A DNA stretch of 64,000 bases from NCBI RefSeq assembly GCF_014489845.1, contig NZ_JABURY010000006.1, forward strand, positions 124,001 through 188,000, given 5' to 3'. Numbering within the stretch: the stretch's first letter is position 1; each line of letters opens with the position of its first letter. This DNA comes from Frischella japonica (GTDB taxonomy: Bacteria > Pseudomonadota > Gammaproteobacteria > Enterobacterales > Orbaceae). The translations under genes were made by a program, and so were the position numbers. A model generated the notes under the pieces. The model worked only from the letters and a program-made list of their open reading frames with translations. It was not told the origin of the DNA and ran no database searches. Positions 19,574 to 29,765 of this stretch are shown here, piece after piece.

Positions 19574-20446
19574 ATGTTTTTCTTGAAACGCAGTTTGATC
19601 GCATTTTGGTTAATGATTGCATTAATGACTTGTGTGGTAGCCAAATCTCACAAAGTTATATCGGGAGCCGTACATAACGCAGGTGCTGATGCAGTTTTTC
19701 CTGTAACGTCCACTATTTTATACACTCAAGATCAAGCAATGTTAATTGACACACAATTAACTAAAAAAGATGCGCAAAAAATGGTTGATGAAATCAAAAA
19801 AAGTGGTAAACCGTTGACGCTGATTTATATTAGTCACAGTGATCCTGATTTTTATTTTGGTTTAGAAACCATTCTTAAGGCTTATCCAAGTGCTCAAGTC
19901 ATTGCTACGCCAGCAACCGTTGAGGTGATCAAAAATACTGGCCGGGAAAAATTAAAATATTGGCAAAAATTTATTGGTGAGCAAGCGCCAAGTCGTATTG
20001 TTATACCAACTGCAATAGTTGGTAATTCATTCTATTTTGGTAAAGAAGAATTCCAAATTAAAGGGAAGGATCCGCAACGAACTTATCTTTGGATGCCTCA
20101 GCAAAAAATGATCATTGGTGGCTCTTTGTTATCGAATAATATGTTTATTTGGACAGCTGATGCGCCAACTTCAGAACAACGCAAGCAATGGGATAGTATC
20201 GTGCTTGATATGAAAAAATTAGCTCCTAGAATCACCATACCAGGACATTTTTTAGGCGCTGATCCTATTGCAAATGAAGCAATCGAATTTACTCATCAAT
20301 ATATTCAAACTTATGATGATGTTTTAAAAAACTATCATTCATTTAATGAAATTATAAAGCAGATGAAAATACATTATCCTAACCTTGGCGGTGATCTAAA
20401 TTTACAAATAAGCACAAAACTTATTTTAGATAAAACTAAACCTTAA
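19574..20446 (+). CDS. Exported MBL-fold metallo-hydrolase (Vmh-like)
   Basis: A 290-residue protein with an N-terminal signal peptide (basic MFFLKR, hydrophobic core, cut probably after VVAK or nearby) and a metallo-beta-lactamase-like fold: ILYTQDQAMLIDTQL, YISHSDPDFYFGLE and IPGHFLGADP. The usual HxHxDH metal site is altered: the second histidine is replaced by Asp and the final one by Phe. It resembles the Vmh-type family of secreted MBL proteins of unknown substrate. A strong GGAGAA ribosome site precedes the ATG. It stands alone between trmB and the phosphatase gene. Confidence 0.7.
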   Translation: MFFLKRSLIAFWLMIALMTCVVAKSHKVISGAVHNAGADAVFPVTSTILYTQDQAMLIDTQLTKKDAQKMVDEIKKSGKPLTLIYISHSDPDFYFGLETILKAYPSAQVIATPATVEVIKNTGREKLKYWQKFIGEQAPSRIVIPTAIVGNSFYFGKEEFQIKGKDPQRTYLWMPQQKMIIGGSLLSNNMFIWTADAPTSEQRKQWDSIVLDMKKLAPRITIPGHFLGADPIANEAIEFTHQYIQTYDDVLKNYHSFNEIIKQMKIHYPNLGGDLNLQISTKLILDKTKP

Positions 20447-20608
20447 TGCATATTAATCATTAAGATGAGCAGCGATCAAAGGCTGGTTATATTTAATGTA
20501 TAGCCGACAAAAAAAGCCCTATTTTGGTAAGCCATTATTATCAGATTAATTTGATCTGAATTTATGAGTATCTTGGTTTTACACAGAATATACATAGGTT
20601 AACAGACG

Positions 20609-21790
20609 ATGGAGCAATATCAGTTAGAGCAAATTATTATTATAAGCCGACACGGAATAAGAACGGCGTTACCCGAAACGTTACGCTTTTTGCAAACCGT
20701 CACACCTAAATCATGGCCACAGTGGGATTGTAAGCCTGGTTATCTGACAACACGAGGTGGTACCCTAGAAAGTTTCTTTGGCGCATATTTTAGGAAATGG
20801 TTGCTACAACAGAAATTTGATATTTCACCTGATAAAGTTTTTGTCTATGCCAATAGCTTACAGCGTACAGTCGCTACAGCACAGTATTTTACGTTAGGCG
20901 CTTTTCCTGGTTGCGATATCACAATTCATCACAAATATCCGATTGAACGTATGGATCCGATATTTAATCCTTGTGTTCGTAATGCATCATCACTATTTAA
21001 GCAACAAGTTATCCATGATCTAAAGCATTATACTGGTTCAAGTGACTTGATCGAACAGTTAGATAAAAAGCTAACCCCCGCTTATGAGTTATTAGCGGAA
21101 ATTTTGGATTATCGTCATTCAAAATGCTACCAAAAATACCAATGTGAATTTACTAAGTTACCTACGACTTTTGATTTAATTATCAATGAAGAACCAAAAA
21201 TTAGAGGAGCATTGGCGTTTGGAACAGCTGTGGTCGATGCATTAACTCTACAATACTATTCCGGCTTTAAGCATCAAGATAATGCTTGGGGGATGATAAA
21301 TTCGTTTCAACACCGAGCGATGCTTGCTAATATAAAAAATCAGTATATTAATTTATTATTTAAATCACCAATATTAGCTAATCATATTGCCAAACCACTT
21401 ATCACGTTTATTAATCAAATGATGCAACAAAAACAACATCCATTAGTACTGCTAGTAGGGCATGATTGTAATATTGCGTCTATTATGGGAGCATTGGGAT
21501 TCAAAGATTATCAATTACCGGAACAAATCGAAGAGACACCGATTGGTGGTAAATTAGTATTACAGCGTTGGCGTAATCTACAAGATCAGCAATCATACTT
21601 TAAAGCCGAATATTTCTATCAAACCATTGAACAATTGCACTTGGCGAGTGAATTGAGTTTAAATCATCCGGCCAGGCATATTACACTTGAACTTAATGGT
21701 TTACAAACAAATGGACAGGGTTTATATCCTTGGTCGGAGTTCAAAGAACGTATAATGAAATATTTGACAGGTGTAACATTTGAATTATAG
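20609..21790 (+). CDS. Agp-like histidine acid phosphatase without signal peptide
   Basis: A 393-residue histidine phosphatase. It matches E. coli glucose-1-phosphatase Agp along its length: ISRHGIRTAL (nucleophile His), YANSLQRTVATAQYF, GAFPGCDI, GHDCNIASIMGALGF (proton donor Asp) and ETPIGGKLVLQRW. Agp is periplasmic, but this protein begins directly at the mature domain (MEQYQLEQ) and an in-frame TAA three codons upstream excludes a longer N-terminus. It is therefore either cytoplasmic or exported in another way. Position 7 of the RHGxRxP motif is Ala. No clear Shine-Dalgarno is visible. Confidence 0.8.
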   Translation: MEQYQLEQIIIISRHGIRTALPETLRFLQTVTPKSWPQWDCKPGYLTTRGGTLESFFGAYFRKWLLQQKFDISPDKVFVYANSLQRTVATAQYFTLGAFPGCDITIHHKYPIERMDPIFNPCVRNASSLFKQQVIHDLKHYTGSSDLIEQLDKKLTPAYELLAEILDYRHSKCYQKYQCEFTKLPTTFDLIINEEPKIRGALAFGTAVVDALTLQYYSGFKHQDNAWGMINSFQHRAMLANIKNQYINLLFKSPILANHIAKPLITFINQMMQQKQHPLVLLVGHDCNIASIMGALGFKDYQLPEQIEETPIGGKLVLQRWRNLQDQQSYFKAEYFYQTIEQLHLASELSLNHPARHITLELNGLQTNGQGLYPWSEFKERIMKYLTGVTFEL

Positions 21791-21884
21791 TAAATAGAAA
21801 AAATGAAATAATAAAATAATTGCCAATTATATTATTAGAGCATATCAACATCAATCATATTAATACGAAAGAGAGAAATCCAAA

Positions 21885-22796
21885 ATGTCTACATTTTATA
21901 TTGCCATAAGTGTATTAGTTTTATTAGCCTTAGTTACTGTTTATAAAGGGATCACGATTGTTCCCCAAGGTTTTCAATATACCATTGAACGCTTTGGTAA
22001 ATATACCCACACATTAGAACCTGGTTTAAATGTTATTATTCCTTTCATGGATGGTGTCGGGCGGAAAATTAATATGATGGAACAGGTATTAGATATTCCA
22101 TCCCAAGAAGTCATATCTAAAGATAATGCTAATGTGCAAATCGACGCAGTTTGCTTTATTCAGGTTCAGGATGCTGCAAGAGCAGCTTATCAAGTCAATC
22201 AACTTGAAAGAGCGGTTATTAATTTGATGATGACCAATATTCGTACAGTATTAGGGGCAATGGAATTGGATGAAATGTTGTCACAACGTGATCATATCAA
22301 TACGCGTTTATTAGGGATTGTTGATGAAGCAACCAGTCCTTGGGGTGTTAAAATTACCCGTATTGAAATTCGTGATGTCCGTCCACCATCAGAATTGATT
22401 GCAGCGATGAATGCCCAAATGAAAGCTGAGCGTAATAAACGAGCTGAAGTCTTAGAAGCAGAGGGGATTCGTCAAGCGGCTATTTTACGTTCTGAAGGTG
22501 AAAAGCAATCTGAGATTCTAAAAGCTGAAGGGGAAAGACAAGCTGCCTTTTTACAAGCGGAAGCTCGTGAACGTGCGGCAGAGGCTGAAGCAAAAGCTAC
22601 TCAAATGGTATCTCAAGCAATTGCAGCAGGTAATATCAATGCGATTAATTACTTTGTTGCACAAAAATATACCGATGCCCTACAAAAAATAGGTTCATCT
22701 GAAAACAGTAAAGTGATTATGATGCCGCTTGATGCAGCTAATTTAATGGGAAGCATTGGTGGTATTGCTGAGTTAATAAATAGCAGTAAAAAATAA
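21885..22796 (+). CDS. qmcA: SPFH/stomatin-like membrane protein QmcA
   Basis: A 303-residue band-7 protein: one N-terminal membrane helix, then the SPFH domain ([35 protein letters not shown]) and a long Ala/Glu-rich coiled coil at about 180-245. It matches E. coli QmcA (YbbK), which forms large membrane assemblies linked to proteostasis. It is followed by two copies of an NfeD-like partner gene (YbbJ type). The 3' end of qmcA is partly repeated at 23107-23160 as part of a tandem duplication. Confidence 0.93.
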   Translation: MSTFYIAISVLVLLALVTVYKGITIVPQGFQYTIERFGKYTHTLEPGLNVIIPFMDGVGRKINMMEQVLDIPSQEVISKDNANVQIDAVCFIQVQDAARAAYQVNQLERAVINLMMTNIRTVLGAMELDEMLSQRDHINTRLLGIVDEATSPWGVKITRIEIRDVRPPSELIAAMNAQMKAERNKRAEVLEAEGIRQAAILRSEGEKQSEILKAEGERQAAFLQAEARERAAEAEAKATQMVSQAIAAGNINAINYFVAQKYTDALQKIGSSENSKVIMMPLDAANLMGSIGGIAELINSSKK

Positions 22797-23470
22797 TTAA
22801 TACAACCAAATGAGGATACAGATCATGGCTGAATTTCTAACCGCGTTGTATAGCAATCCATCTTGGGTATTCATTGCTCTGGGGGGAGTATTGTTAATTA
22901 TTGAATTACTCGGTACCGGTGGTTATTCTTTATGGAGTGGTATTTCTGCTTTTATAGTGGGGAGCCTTGCTTGGATCGTACCGTTTTCTTGGTCAATGTT
23001 ATGGATTTTATTTGCGATTTTTACGTTGCTAACGGATTATGTGTGGTACTTATGGTTGAAACGTAAAGATAAGTCTAAAAGAGGTGTCTCAAATCAACCT
23101 CAACGTAATTTATGGGATACCTTGGTGGAATTGCTGAGTTAATAAATAGCACTAAAAAATAATTAATACTATTAAATGAGGATACAGATTATGAATGAAT
23201 TTCTAACCGCGTTGTATAGCAATCCATCTTGGGTATTCATTGCTCTGGGGGGAGTATTGTTAATTATTGAATTACTCGGTACCGGAGGTTATTCTTTATG
23301 GAGTGGTATTTCTGCTTTTATAGTGGGGAGCCTTGCTTGGATCGTACCGTTTTCTTGGTCAATGTTATGGATTTTATTTGCGATTTTTACGTTGCTAACG
23401 GCTTATGTGTGGTACTTATGGTTGAAACGTAATGGTAAAGATAAGTCTGAAAGAGGAGTCTTAAATCAAC
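22740..23470 (+). repeat. Tandem duplication, 366-bp period, spanning the qmcA 3' end and the NfeD-like gene
   Basis: The last bases of qmcA plus the following leader and the first two thirds of the NfeD-like gene occur twice in direct tandem, offset by exactly 366 bp (ATG at 22825 versus 23191; TTGCTGAG of qmcA at 22765 versus 23131). The coding part is nearly identical at DNA level, with a 6-bp indel near 23430. The junction at about 23107-23118 lies at a short shared ATTTA/TGGG sequence in qmcA and the NfeD-like gene, as expected for a microhomology-mediated duplication. Confidence 0.9.
22825..23142 (+). CDS. NfeD-like protein, first copy, C-terminally truncated
   Basis: A 105-residue protein. 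Residues 1-79 are nearly identical to the second copy at 23191 and contain the membrane region (three hydrophobic segments, IALGGVLLIIELLGTGG onward). After QPQR the frame runs across the duplication junction into qmcA-derived sequence read in another frame and stops, so the soluble OB-fold domain is missing. The ATG at 22825 has a GAGGA site 8 bp upstream; the frame is open to 22810 but that start is unlikely. It may be a duplication relic or make a membrane-only variant. Confidence 0.75.
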   Translation: MAEFLTALYSNPSWVFIALGGVLLIIELLGTGGYSLWSGISAFIVGSLAWIVPFSWSMLWILFAIFTLLTDYVWYLWLKRKDKSKRGVSNQPQRNLWDTLVELLS

Positions 23471-23652
23471 CTCAACGTGATTTAATTGGGTTAAAAACAG
23501 TTGTAGTTGAAGCAATCATAAATGGACATGGTAGAATAAAAGTCAATGATAGTACATGGATGGCAAAAAGTGAACAAAATTTTAATATCGGAGAATACGT
23601 AACAGTTGTAGATTTTGACGGCAATATCTTAAAAGTTGTTAAAACTCAATAG
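23191..23652 (+). CDS. ybbJ: NfeD-like membrane protein, full-length copy (YbbJ type)
   Basis: A 153-residue protein: an N-terminal membrane domain of about three hydrophobic segments, then a soluble NfeD/OB-fold domain (LIGLKTVVVEAIINGHGRIKV, TWMAK, FDGNILKVV). This is the standard partner of QmcA-type SPFH proteins; the pair is thought to act on membrane organisation and protein quality control. Same GAGGA ribosome site as the first copy, eight bases before the ATG at 23191. Confidence 0.88.
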   Translation: MNEFLTALYSNPSWVFIALGGVLLIIELLGTGGYSLWSGISAFIVGSLAWIVPFSWSMLWILFAIFTLLTAYVWYLWLKRNGKDKSERGVLNQPQRDLIGLKTVVVEAIINGHGRIKVNDSTWMAKSEQNFNIGEYVTVVDFDGNILKVVKTQ

Positions 23653-23739
23653 TAAAAAATAATTAACTTGATAGCAAATGTCATAGATGTTTTAAAATTA
23701 TTTTCAGTTTGAATGTTAAGAATATAAAGAGGAAATGCA

Positions 23740-25353
23740 ATGGATAGTCTTAGAAGTTTTAAACGTAAACTTATGCTAGGGGCCGGTTTGTTTGCGATGG
23801 TCGCCACTAGTAATCTTTATGCAGCAGGGACGTTAGTCTATTGCACTGAAGCTTCACCCGAAAATTTTAATCCACAAGTTGTAACCAGTGGCGTTTCAAT
23901 GGATGCGGGTGCGGTGCCTGTTTTTAATCGTTTGGTCGAATTTAAATTAGGTACTACTGAAATCATGCCATCTATTGCTAAGTCTTGGGATGTTAATGAA
24001 GATGGTACTGCTTACACATTCCATTTACGTGACGATATTAAATGGCATAGTAGTAAAAACTTCAAACCAACTCGTAATCTTAATGCTGATGATGTTATTT
24101 TTAGTTTTATGCGTCAAAAGGATGCCAATCATCCTTATCATAATATATCAGGCGGCCAATATGAATATTTCACCAGTATGGGAATGGATTCGCTTATCAC
24201 TAATATTGAAAAGGTTGATGATTATACGGTGATTTTCCATCTTGCACATCCAGAAGCCCCGTTTTTAGCCGATATGGCAATGTCATTTGCTTCTGTTATG
24301 TCAGCAGAATATGCCGATAAAATGATGAAAGCGGGTACGCCAGAAAAATTTGATCTCAATCCAATCGGTACAGGACCATTTACGTTTATACAATACGAAA
24401 AAGATTCTCGTATTTTATACAAAGCAAATTCGGATTACTTTGGCGAAAAAGCCAAGCTCGATCGTTTAGTGTTTTCAATTACCCCCGATGCTGCAATGCG
24501 TTATGCCAAAGTACAAAAAGGTGAATGTCATGCAATGCCATATCCAAATTTGGCAGATATCGAACGTATGAAGCAAGATAAAAATATCGTTGTTGATGAA
24601 ATGGCCGGATTAAATATTGGTTTTCTATCTTATAATATGGATAAAGCGCCATTAGGTGAATTAAAAGTTCGGCAGGCACTAAACTTAGCAATCAACAAAC
24701 AAGCTATTATTGATGCAATATTCCAAGGTGCAGCTGAGCCAGCGAAAAATTTTATTCCACCAACCATGTGGAGTTATAATAATGAAGTTAAAGAAGATCC
24801 TTATGATCCAGAGCAAGCAAAACAGCTATTAAAAGAAGCTGGACAAGAAAACGGGTTTACCATTAATTTATGGGCGATGCCAGTACAACGTCCGTATAAT
24901 CCAAATGCTCGCCGTATGGCCGAGATGATCCAAGCTGATTGGGCCAAAATCGGCGTAACGGCTAATATAATTAGCTACGAATGGGGAGAATACCTTACTC
25001 GAGTTCGAAGGGGTGAACATGATGCGGTATTAATGGGTTGGTCCGGCGATAATGGTGATCCAGATAATTTCTTCTCAGTAATGATGAGTTGTGATGCGGT
25101 TAAAGCCGGCTCTAACTATTCTCATTGGTGCTATAAACCTTTCGATGATCTATTACAACAAGCGCGTGTTGAATCCAATCATGAAAAGCGTGTTGAACTT
25201 TATAAACAAGCACAAGTGATTATGCATGAACAAGCTCCAGCCTTCTTGATTGCTCACTCAAGAGTGTATATGCCGGTGCGCAAAGAAGTTAAAGGTTACA
25301 TTATGGATCCGTTAGCGTTACATAATTTTAACCAAGTTAGCATTGAAAAATAA
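23740..25353 (+). CDS. dppA: Dipeptide-binding protein DppA
   Basis: Periplasmic solute-binding protein of the dipeptide ABC transporter, 537 residues. A signal peptide (FKRKLMLGAGLFAMVATSNL, then YAA) precedes TLVYCTEASPENFNPQ, the peptide/nickel-binding signature AKSWDVNEDGTAYTFHLRDDIKWH and the C-terminal NYSHWCYKPFDDLL. These match E. coli DppA closely. A strong AGAGGAAA ribosome site precedes it. The gene is followed by a terminator and a 478-bp gap before dppBCDF, which probably allows excess binding protein. Confidence 0.95.
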   Translation: MDSLRSFKRKLMLGAGLFAMVATSNLYAAGTLVYCTEASPENFNPQVVTSGVSMDAGAVPVFNRLVEFKLGTTEIMPSIAKSWDVNEDGTAYTFHLRDDIKWHSSKNFKPTRNLNADDVIFSFMRQKDANHPYHNISGGQYEYFTSMGMDSLITNIEKVDDYTVIFHLAHPEAPFLADMAMSFASVMSAEYADKMMKAGTPEKFDLNPIGTGPFTFIQYEKDSRILYKANSDYFGEKAKLDRLVFSITPDAAMRYAKVQKGECHAMPYPNLADIERMKQDKNIVVDEMAGLNIGFLSYNMDKAPLGELKVRQALNLAINKQAIIDAIFQGAAEPAKNFIPPTMWSYNNEVKEDPYDPEQAKQLLKEAGQENGFTINLWAMPVQRPYNPNARRMAEMIQADWAKIGVTANIISYEWGEYLTRVRRGEHDAVLMGWSGDNGDPDNFFSVMMSCDAVKAGSNYSHWCYKPFDDLLQQARVESNHEKRVELYKQAQVIMHEQAPAFLIAHSRVYMPVRKEVKGYIMDPLALHNFNQVSIEK

Positions 25354-25373
25354 GTGTGTTCATATAAACCTAC

Positions 25374-25411
25374 ATAAAGTTCTGTTTTTATCGGCAGAAC
25401 TTTATTTTTAT
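25374..25411 (+). terminator. Terminator between dppA and dppB
   Basis: An 11-bp inverted repeat (ATAAAGTTCTG and complement) with a 10-nt loop followed by TTTTTA, 20 bp after the dppA stop. It should limit read-through into dppBCDF. Confidence 0.8.
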
Positions 25412-25575
25412 CCTTCTTTAATTTATTGATGGCTTTGATTTTAATCAATAAATATTTAGTTATCACCTTTTTAAACAAAATCATTACTTATGATCCAATA
25501 GTGTGCCTTATATTAACACAAGATAAGTATAAGCTACGCATATATGAACATAAGACAATTTATGGTTGATTGGTA

Positions 25576-25603
25576 TAGACAAATAATTAGAATTCACTAT
25601 ACT
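25576..25603 (+). promoter_or_regulatory. Possible sigma-70 promoter for dppBCDF
   Basis: TAGACA, 16-bp spacer, TATACT, in the gap between the dppA terminator and dppB. If used it gives a leader of about 220 nt. Confidence 0.35.
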
Positions 25604-25831
25604 TTAATGCCTTATTTTTATAATAGTACAAACGTAATAAGAATGGTTGAAGTAAATGTTAGCTGCTTGTAAAGCTGTTAACGTTAGGATGATATTCGTA
25701 AAACAATCCCGCCCATTATTTAATATAAATATTGAATAAATTACCTTTAATCTTTCGCGTAAATATTATCTTACTATATAAATTTAATAAAAATAATATT
25801 CATTCTTAATATAAGCAAAGAGCAATATAAT

Positions 25832-26851
25832 ATGTTCCAATTCCTTTTAAAACGATTTGGTGTATTAATACCGACATTTTTAGGTGTTACGATCTTAACC
25901 TTCGTTTTTGTGCATTTAATTCCCGGTGATCCTGTCCTAATTATGGCTGGAGAGCGTGGTTTATCGCCGGAAAGGCACGCTGAATTAATGGCACAACTTG
26001 GTCTTGATAAGCCCTTATATCAACAATATTTTAATTACTTAATCGGCATTTTTCATGGTGATTTAGGTGTTTCTTTTAAAAGCCAAATTCCGGTTTGGGA
26101 AGAATTTGTACCACGTTTCAAAGCAACCTTTGAATTGGGTATGTCTGCTATGGTGTTTGCGGTATTTTTTGGTATTCCTATTGGTGTACTTGCTGCCGTT
26201 AAGCGCGGTTCGATATTTGATCATACCGCAATTAGTTTGTCATTAACCGGTTATTCTATGCCAATCTTTTGGTGGGGGATGATGCTAGTTATGTTAGTGT
26301 CAGTCCATTTAAATCTAACCCCTGTTTCAGGTCGGGTGAGTGATATGCTATTTTTAGATGATAGTAATCCTTTAACCGGTTTTATGCTGATTGATACCTT
26401 ATTTTGGGGTGAAGAAGGTGATTTTATTGATGCAGTGCAACACCTAATTTTACCATCCATCGTATTAGGTACCATTCCTTTGGCTGTCATTGTTCGTATG
26501 ACGCGTTCAGCAATGCTTGAAGTATTAAATGAAGATTATATTCGAACTGCTCGAGCTAAAGGGGTTAGTCGTTGGCGAATTATTATGGTGCATGCATTAC
26601 GTAATGCGATGATTCCAGTTGTGACAATAATTGGTTTACAAGTCGGATCAATGCTTGCCGGTGCAATATTAACTGAAACTGTTTTTTCATGGCCGGGAAT
26701 TGGGCGCTGGCTGATCGATTCATTACAGCGTAGAGATTACCCTGTCGTACAGAGTGGGGTATTGATTGTTGCAACGCTAATCATTTTGGTCAATCTGGTG
26801 ATCGATATGTTATATGGCATTATTAATCCACGAATACGTCATAAAAAATAA
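25832..26851 (+). CDS. dppB: Dipeptide ABC transporter permease DppB
   Basis: A 339-residue inner-membrane permease with six predicted spans; N-terminal LLKRFGVLIPTFLGVTILTF and the EAA loop DYIRTARAKGVSRWRIIMVH that contacts the ATPases. Matches E. coli DppB in length and sequence. First gene of the dppBCDF cistron group, 13 bp ahead of dppC. Confidence 0.95.
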   Translation: MFQFLLKRFGVLIPTFLGVTILTFVFVHLIPGDPVLIMAGERGLSPERHAELMAQLGLDKPLYQQYFNYLIGIFHGDLGVSFKSQIPVWEEFVPRFKATFELGMSAMVFAVFFGIPIGVLAAVKRGSIFDHTAISLSLTGYSMPIFWWGMMLVMLVSVHLNLTPVSGRVSDMLFLDDSNPLTGFMLIDTLFWGEEGDFIDAVQHLILPSIVLGTIPLAVIVRMTRSAMLEVLNEDYIRTARAKGVSRWRIIMVHALRNAMIPVVTIIGLQVGSMLAGAILTETVFSWPGIGRWLIDSLQRRDYPVVQSGVLIVATLIILVNLVIDMLYGIINPRIRHKK

Positions 26852-26864
26852 GAGTCTTTTGCCC

Positions 26865-27788
26865 ATGAATAGTAAAATTTTATCAGAAAATGTTATTGAG
26901 CAAGATATGGAAAATAGTGCACCACTACCAATGACACCATTACAAGAATTTTGGTGTTATTTTAAGAAAAATAAAGGTGCAGTTGTTGGTTTAATCTACA
27001 TCATTATTGTCGTTTTTTTAGCAATTTTTGCCGATTTTGTGGCTCCGCATTTGCCGGCTGAACAATTCAGAGATTATTTACTTGCCCCACCTGTTTGGAT
27101 GGAAGGAGGAAGTTGGCAGTTTATTCTTGGTACCGATGATGTTGGTAGAGATATTTTATCGCGTTTAATTTATGGCGCTCGGTTATCATTATTAATTGGT
27201 TGCTTAGTTGTTATTTTATCGCTAATTTTAGGTATTACCCTTGGTTTAATCGCCGGTTATGTTGGTGGGATTGTTGACAACCTCATTATGCGGATTGTCG
27301 ACATCATGTTAGCTTTGCCAAGTTTAATATTGGCATTGGTTATGGTTGCCATACTCGGTCCATCTATTATCAATGCAGCAATAGCTTTGGCATTTATTGC
27401 ACTACCTCACTATGTTCGTTTAACCCGTGCCGCAATGATAACCGAATTAAATAAGGATTATGTCATTGCATCAAAAGTGGCTGGTGCAGGTGCATTTAGA
27501 CAAATGTTTATTAATATCTTACCCAATTGCTTGTCCCCTTTAATTGTGCAAGCATCATTAGGTTTTTCCAATGCCATATTAGATATGGCAGCACTTGGTT
27601 TTCTAGGTATGGGCGCTCAGCCACCAACACCAGAATGGGGAACGATGCTCTCAGATGTTTTACAATTTGTACAATCTGCATGGTGGGTTGTGACATTCCC
27701 AGGACTGGTCATTTTAATGACAGTACTTGCATTTAATTTAATGGGTGATGGTTTGCGTGATGCACTGGATCCAAAGTTGAAACAGTAA
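26865..27788 (+). CDS. dppC: Dipeptide ABC transporter permease DppC
   Basis: The second permease subunit, 307 residues. It has the N-terminal [15 protein letters not shown] segment, a periplasmic loop with [22 protein letters not shown] (family motif) and an EAA loop ([20 protein letters not shown]). The frame is open upstream to 26814 inside dppB, but the ATG at 26865 fits E. coli DppC (300 residues). The stop is 11 bp before dppD. Confidence 0.95.
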   Translation: MNSKILSENVIEQDMENSAPLPMTPLQEFWCYFKKNKGAVVGLIYIIIVVFLAIFADFVAPHLPAEQFRDYLLAPPVWMEGGSWQFILGTDDVGRDILSRLIYGARLSLLIGCLVVILSLILGITLGLIAGYVGGIVDNLIMRIVDIMLALPSLILALVMVAILGPSIINAAIALAFIALPHYVRLTRAAMITELNKDYVIASKVAGAGAFRQMFINILPNCLSPLIVQASLGFSNAILDMAALGFLGMGAQPPTPEWGTMLSDVLQFVQSAWWVVTFPGLVILMTVLAFNLMGDGLRDALDPKLKQ

Positions 27789-27799
27789 GGGGATGTAAT

Positions 27800-28774
27800 A
27801 TGGCGTTATTAGAAGTTAAAGAATTAGCTGTTCAATTTGGTGAATTTAAAGCGGTAGATCGTATTAGCTATCAAGTTGAACAAGGTCAGGTAGTCGGGAT
27901 TGTTGGTGAATCTGGGTCGGGTAAATCGGTTAGTTCATTAGCAATTATGGGACTCATTGATTTCCCAGGTAAGGTAACTGCCAATGCGTTACATTTTGAT
28001 GGGCATGATCTGAAAACCATTTCTGAAAAAGCACGACGTAGAATAGTCGGTGCTGATGTCGCCATGATTTTTCAGGATCCAATGACCAGTTTAAACCCCT
28101 GTTTTACTGTGGGTTATCAAATTATGGAAGCAATTAAAATTCACCATGGTGGCAGTAAAAAGCAACGTCGTGAACGAGCTATTAAATTATTAAACTGTGT
28201 TGGTATTCCTGATCCAGCTAATCGGTTAAATGTGTATCCACATCAACTTTCTGGTGGTATGAGTCAACGTGTGATGATAGCGATAGCGATTGCTTGTAAT
28301 CCAAAATTATTGATAGCCGATGAACCAACTACTGCATTAGATGTGACCATCCAAGGGCAAATTATCGAGCTATTATTAGATCTGCAGAAAAAAGATAATA
28401 TGGCGTTGGTATTAATCACCCATGATCTTGCGTTAGTTGCTGAAGCTGCCCATAAAATTATAGTCATGTATGCAGGGCAAATCGTCGAAATTGGTGATGC
28501 CGAAGTGATTTTTAAATCACCATTACATCCATATACTCAGGCATTACTTAACTCATTGCCGGAATTTACCCAAGATAAGCAACGTCTTGCGTCTTTATCA
28601 GGTGTGGTACCCGGCAAATATGATAGACCACATGGCTGTTTATTAAATCCTCGGTGTCCTTATGCTGATAAGCAGTGTAAAACCGTTGAACCAATATTAC
28701 ATGCGCGAAGCGAAAATCGACAAGTGAAATGTCATTATCCCTTATCGCCAGAGGGGAATCCAAGTTATGAATAA
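27800..28774 (+). CDS. dppD: Dipeptide ABC transporter ATPase DppD
   Basis: A 324-residue ABC ATPase: Walker [10 protein letters not shown]-loop [12 protein letters not shown], signature LSGGMSQR, Walker [13 protein letters not shown], then the oligopeptide-ABC C-terminal domain with its Cys-rich segment ([14 protein letters not shown]). One of two ATPases that energise dipeptide import. Overlaps dppF by 8 bp. Confidence 0.95.
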   Translation: MALLEVKELAVQFGEFKAVDRISYQVEQGQVVGIVGESGSGKSVSSLAIMGLIDFPGKVTANALHFDGHDLKTISEKARRRIVGADVAMIFQDPMTSLNPCFTVGYQIMEAIKIHHGGSKKQRRERAIKLLNCVGIPDPANRLNVYPHQLSGGMSQRVMIAIAIACNPKLLIADEPTTALDVTIQGQIIELLLDLQKKDNMALVLITHDLALVAEAAHKIIVMYAGQIVEIGDAEVIFKSPLHPYTQALLNSLPEFTQDKQRLASLSGVVPGKYDRPHGCLLNPRCPYADKQCKTVEPILHARSENRQVKCHYPLSPEGNPSYE

Positions 28775-29765
28775 CAATACCGATAATCCTGTGCTATTAG
28801 AAGCTAAAAATCTTAAACAATATTATCCAGTTAAAAGTGGTTTATTAAAAAAGCAGACCAAACAAGTTAAAGCGGTTGATGGGGTATCCTTTAGCCTTGA
28901 AAAAGGCAAAACATTAGCGGTTGTTGGTGAGTCTGGTTGTGGTAAATCATCGTTAGCCAGAATGTTGACGATGATCGAACGACCGACATCGGGTGAGCTC
29001 TTTTTCAAAGGACAAAGCTTATTAGAAGCTGATCCTAAAACCGATAAATTACGTCGTCAAAAGATCCAAATTGTTTTTCAAAATCCCTATGCTTCATTGA
29101 ATCCACGAAAAAAAATTGGCACAATTTTAGAAGAGCCATTATTAATTAACACCGAATTATCAAAGAGTGATCGCAAAGCCAAAGTTTTGGCGATGATGAG
29201 CAAAGTTGGATTAAAAGAAGAATTTTATGATCGTTATCCGCATATGTTTTCCGGTGGACAACGACAACGCATTGCTATTGCTCGAGGTTTAATGCTTGAT
29301 CCTGAAATAGTCGTCGCTGATGAGCCAGTATCTGCGTTAGATGTTTCGGTTCGCGCTCAAGTGTTAAATTTAATGATGGATTTACAAGATGAGCTTGGTT
29401 TATCTTATGTGTTTATTTCACATGATCTTTCCGTCGTTGAGCATATTGCCGATGATGTTATGGTAATGTATCTAGGACGATGTGTTGAACAAGGCAGTAA
29501 AAATACCGTCTACGATAACCCGCAACATCCCTATACTCAAGCTTTATTGTCAGCTACGCCGCGTTTAAATCCTGATTTAAGACGAGAACGTATCAAACTG
29601 ACAGGTGAGTTACCTAGCCCATTAAATCCACCAAAAGGGTGTGCCTTCAATGCGCGCTGCCGATTAGCATTTGAGCAATGTACACAACAACAACCACAAT
29701 TAATTGATTATGATCAGCATAAAATCTCATGCTTTTTTGTTGAAAATCAAACTTATCAGCCTTAA
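28767..29765 (+). CDS. dppF: Dipeptide ABC transporter ATPase DppF
   Basis: A 332-residue ABC ATPase: Walker [11 protein letters not shown]-loop [13 protein letters not shown], signature FSGGQRQR, Walker [12 protein letters not shown], and the C-terminal oligopeptide-transport extension (GCAFNARC). Partner of DppD. Its start lies within the dppD end, so translation is coupled. Last gene of the operon. Confidence 0.95.
   Translation: MNNNTDNPVLLEAKNLKQYYPVKSGLLKKQTKQVKAVDGVSFSLEKGKTLAVVGESGCGKSSLARMLTMIERPTSGELFFKGQSLLEADPKTDKLRRQKIQIVFQNPYASLNPRKKIGTILEEPLLINTELSKSDRKAKVLAMMSKVGLKEEFYDRYPHMFSGGQRQRIAIARGLMLDPEIVVADEPVSALDVSVRAQVLNLMMDLQDELGLSYVFISHDLSVVEHIADDVMVMYLGRCVEQGSKNTVYDNPQHPYTQALLSATPRLNPDLRRERIKLTGELPSPLNPPKGCAFNARCRLAFEQCTQQQPQLIDYDQHKISCFFVENQTYQP

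Larger units (their letters stand above)
25354..25831. other. dppA-dppB intergenic region
   Basis: Contains the dppA terminator at 25374-25411 and a possible promoter at 25576-25603; no coding frame of note. Confidence 0.6.
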
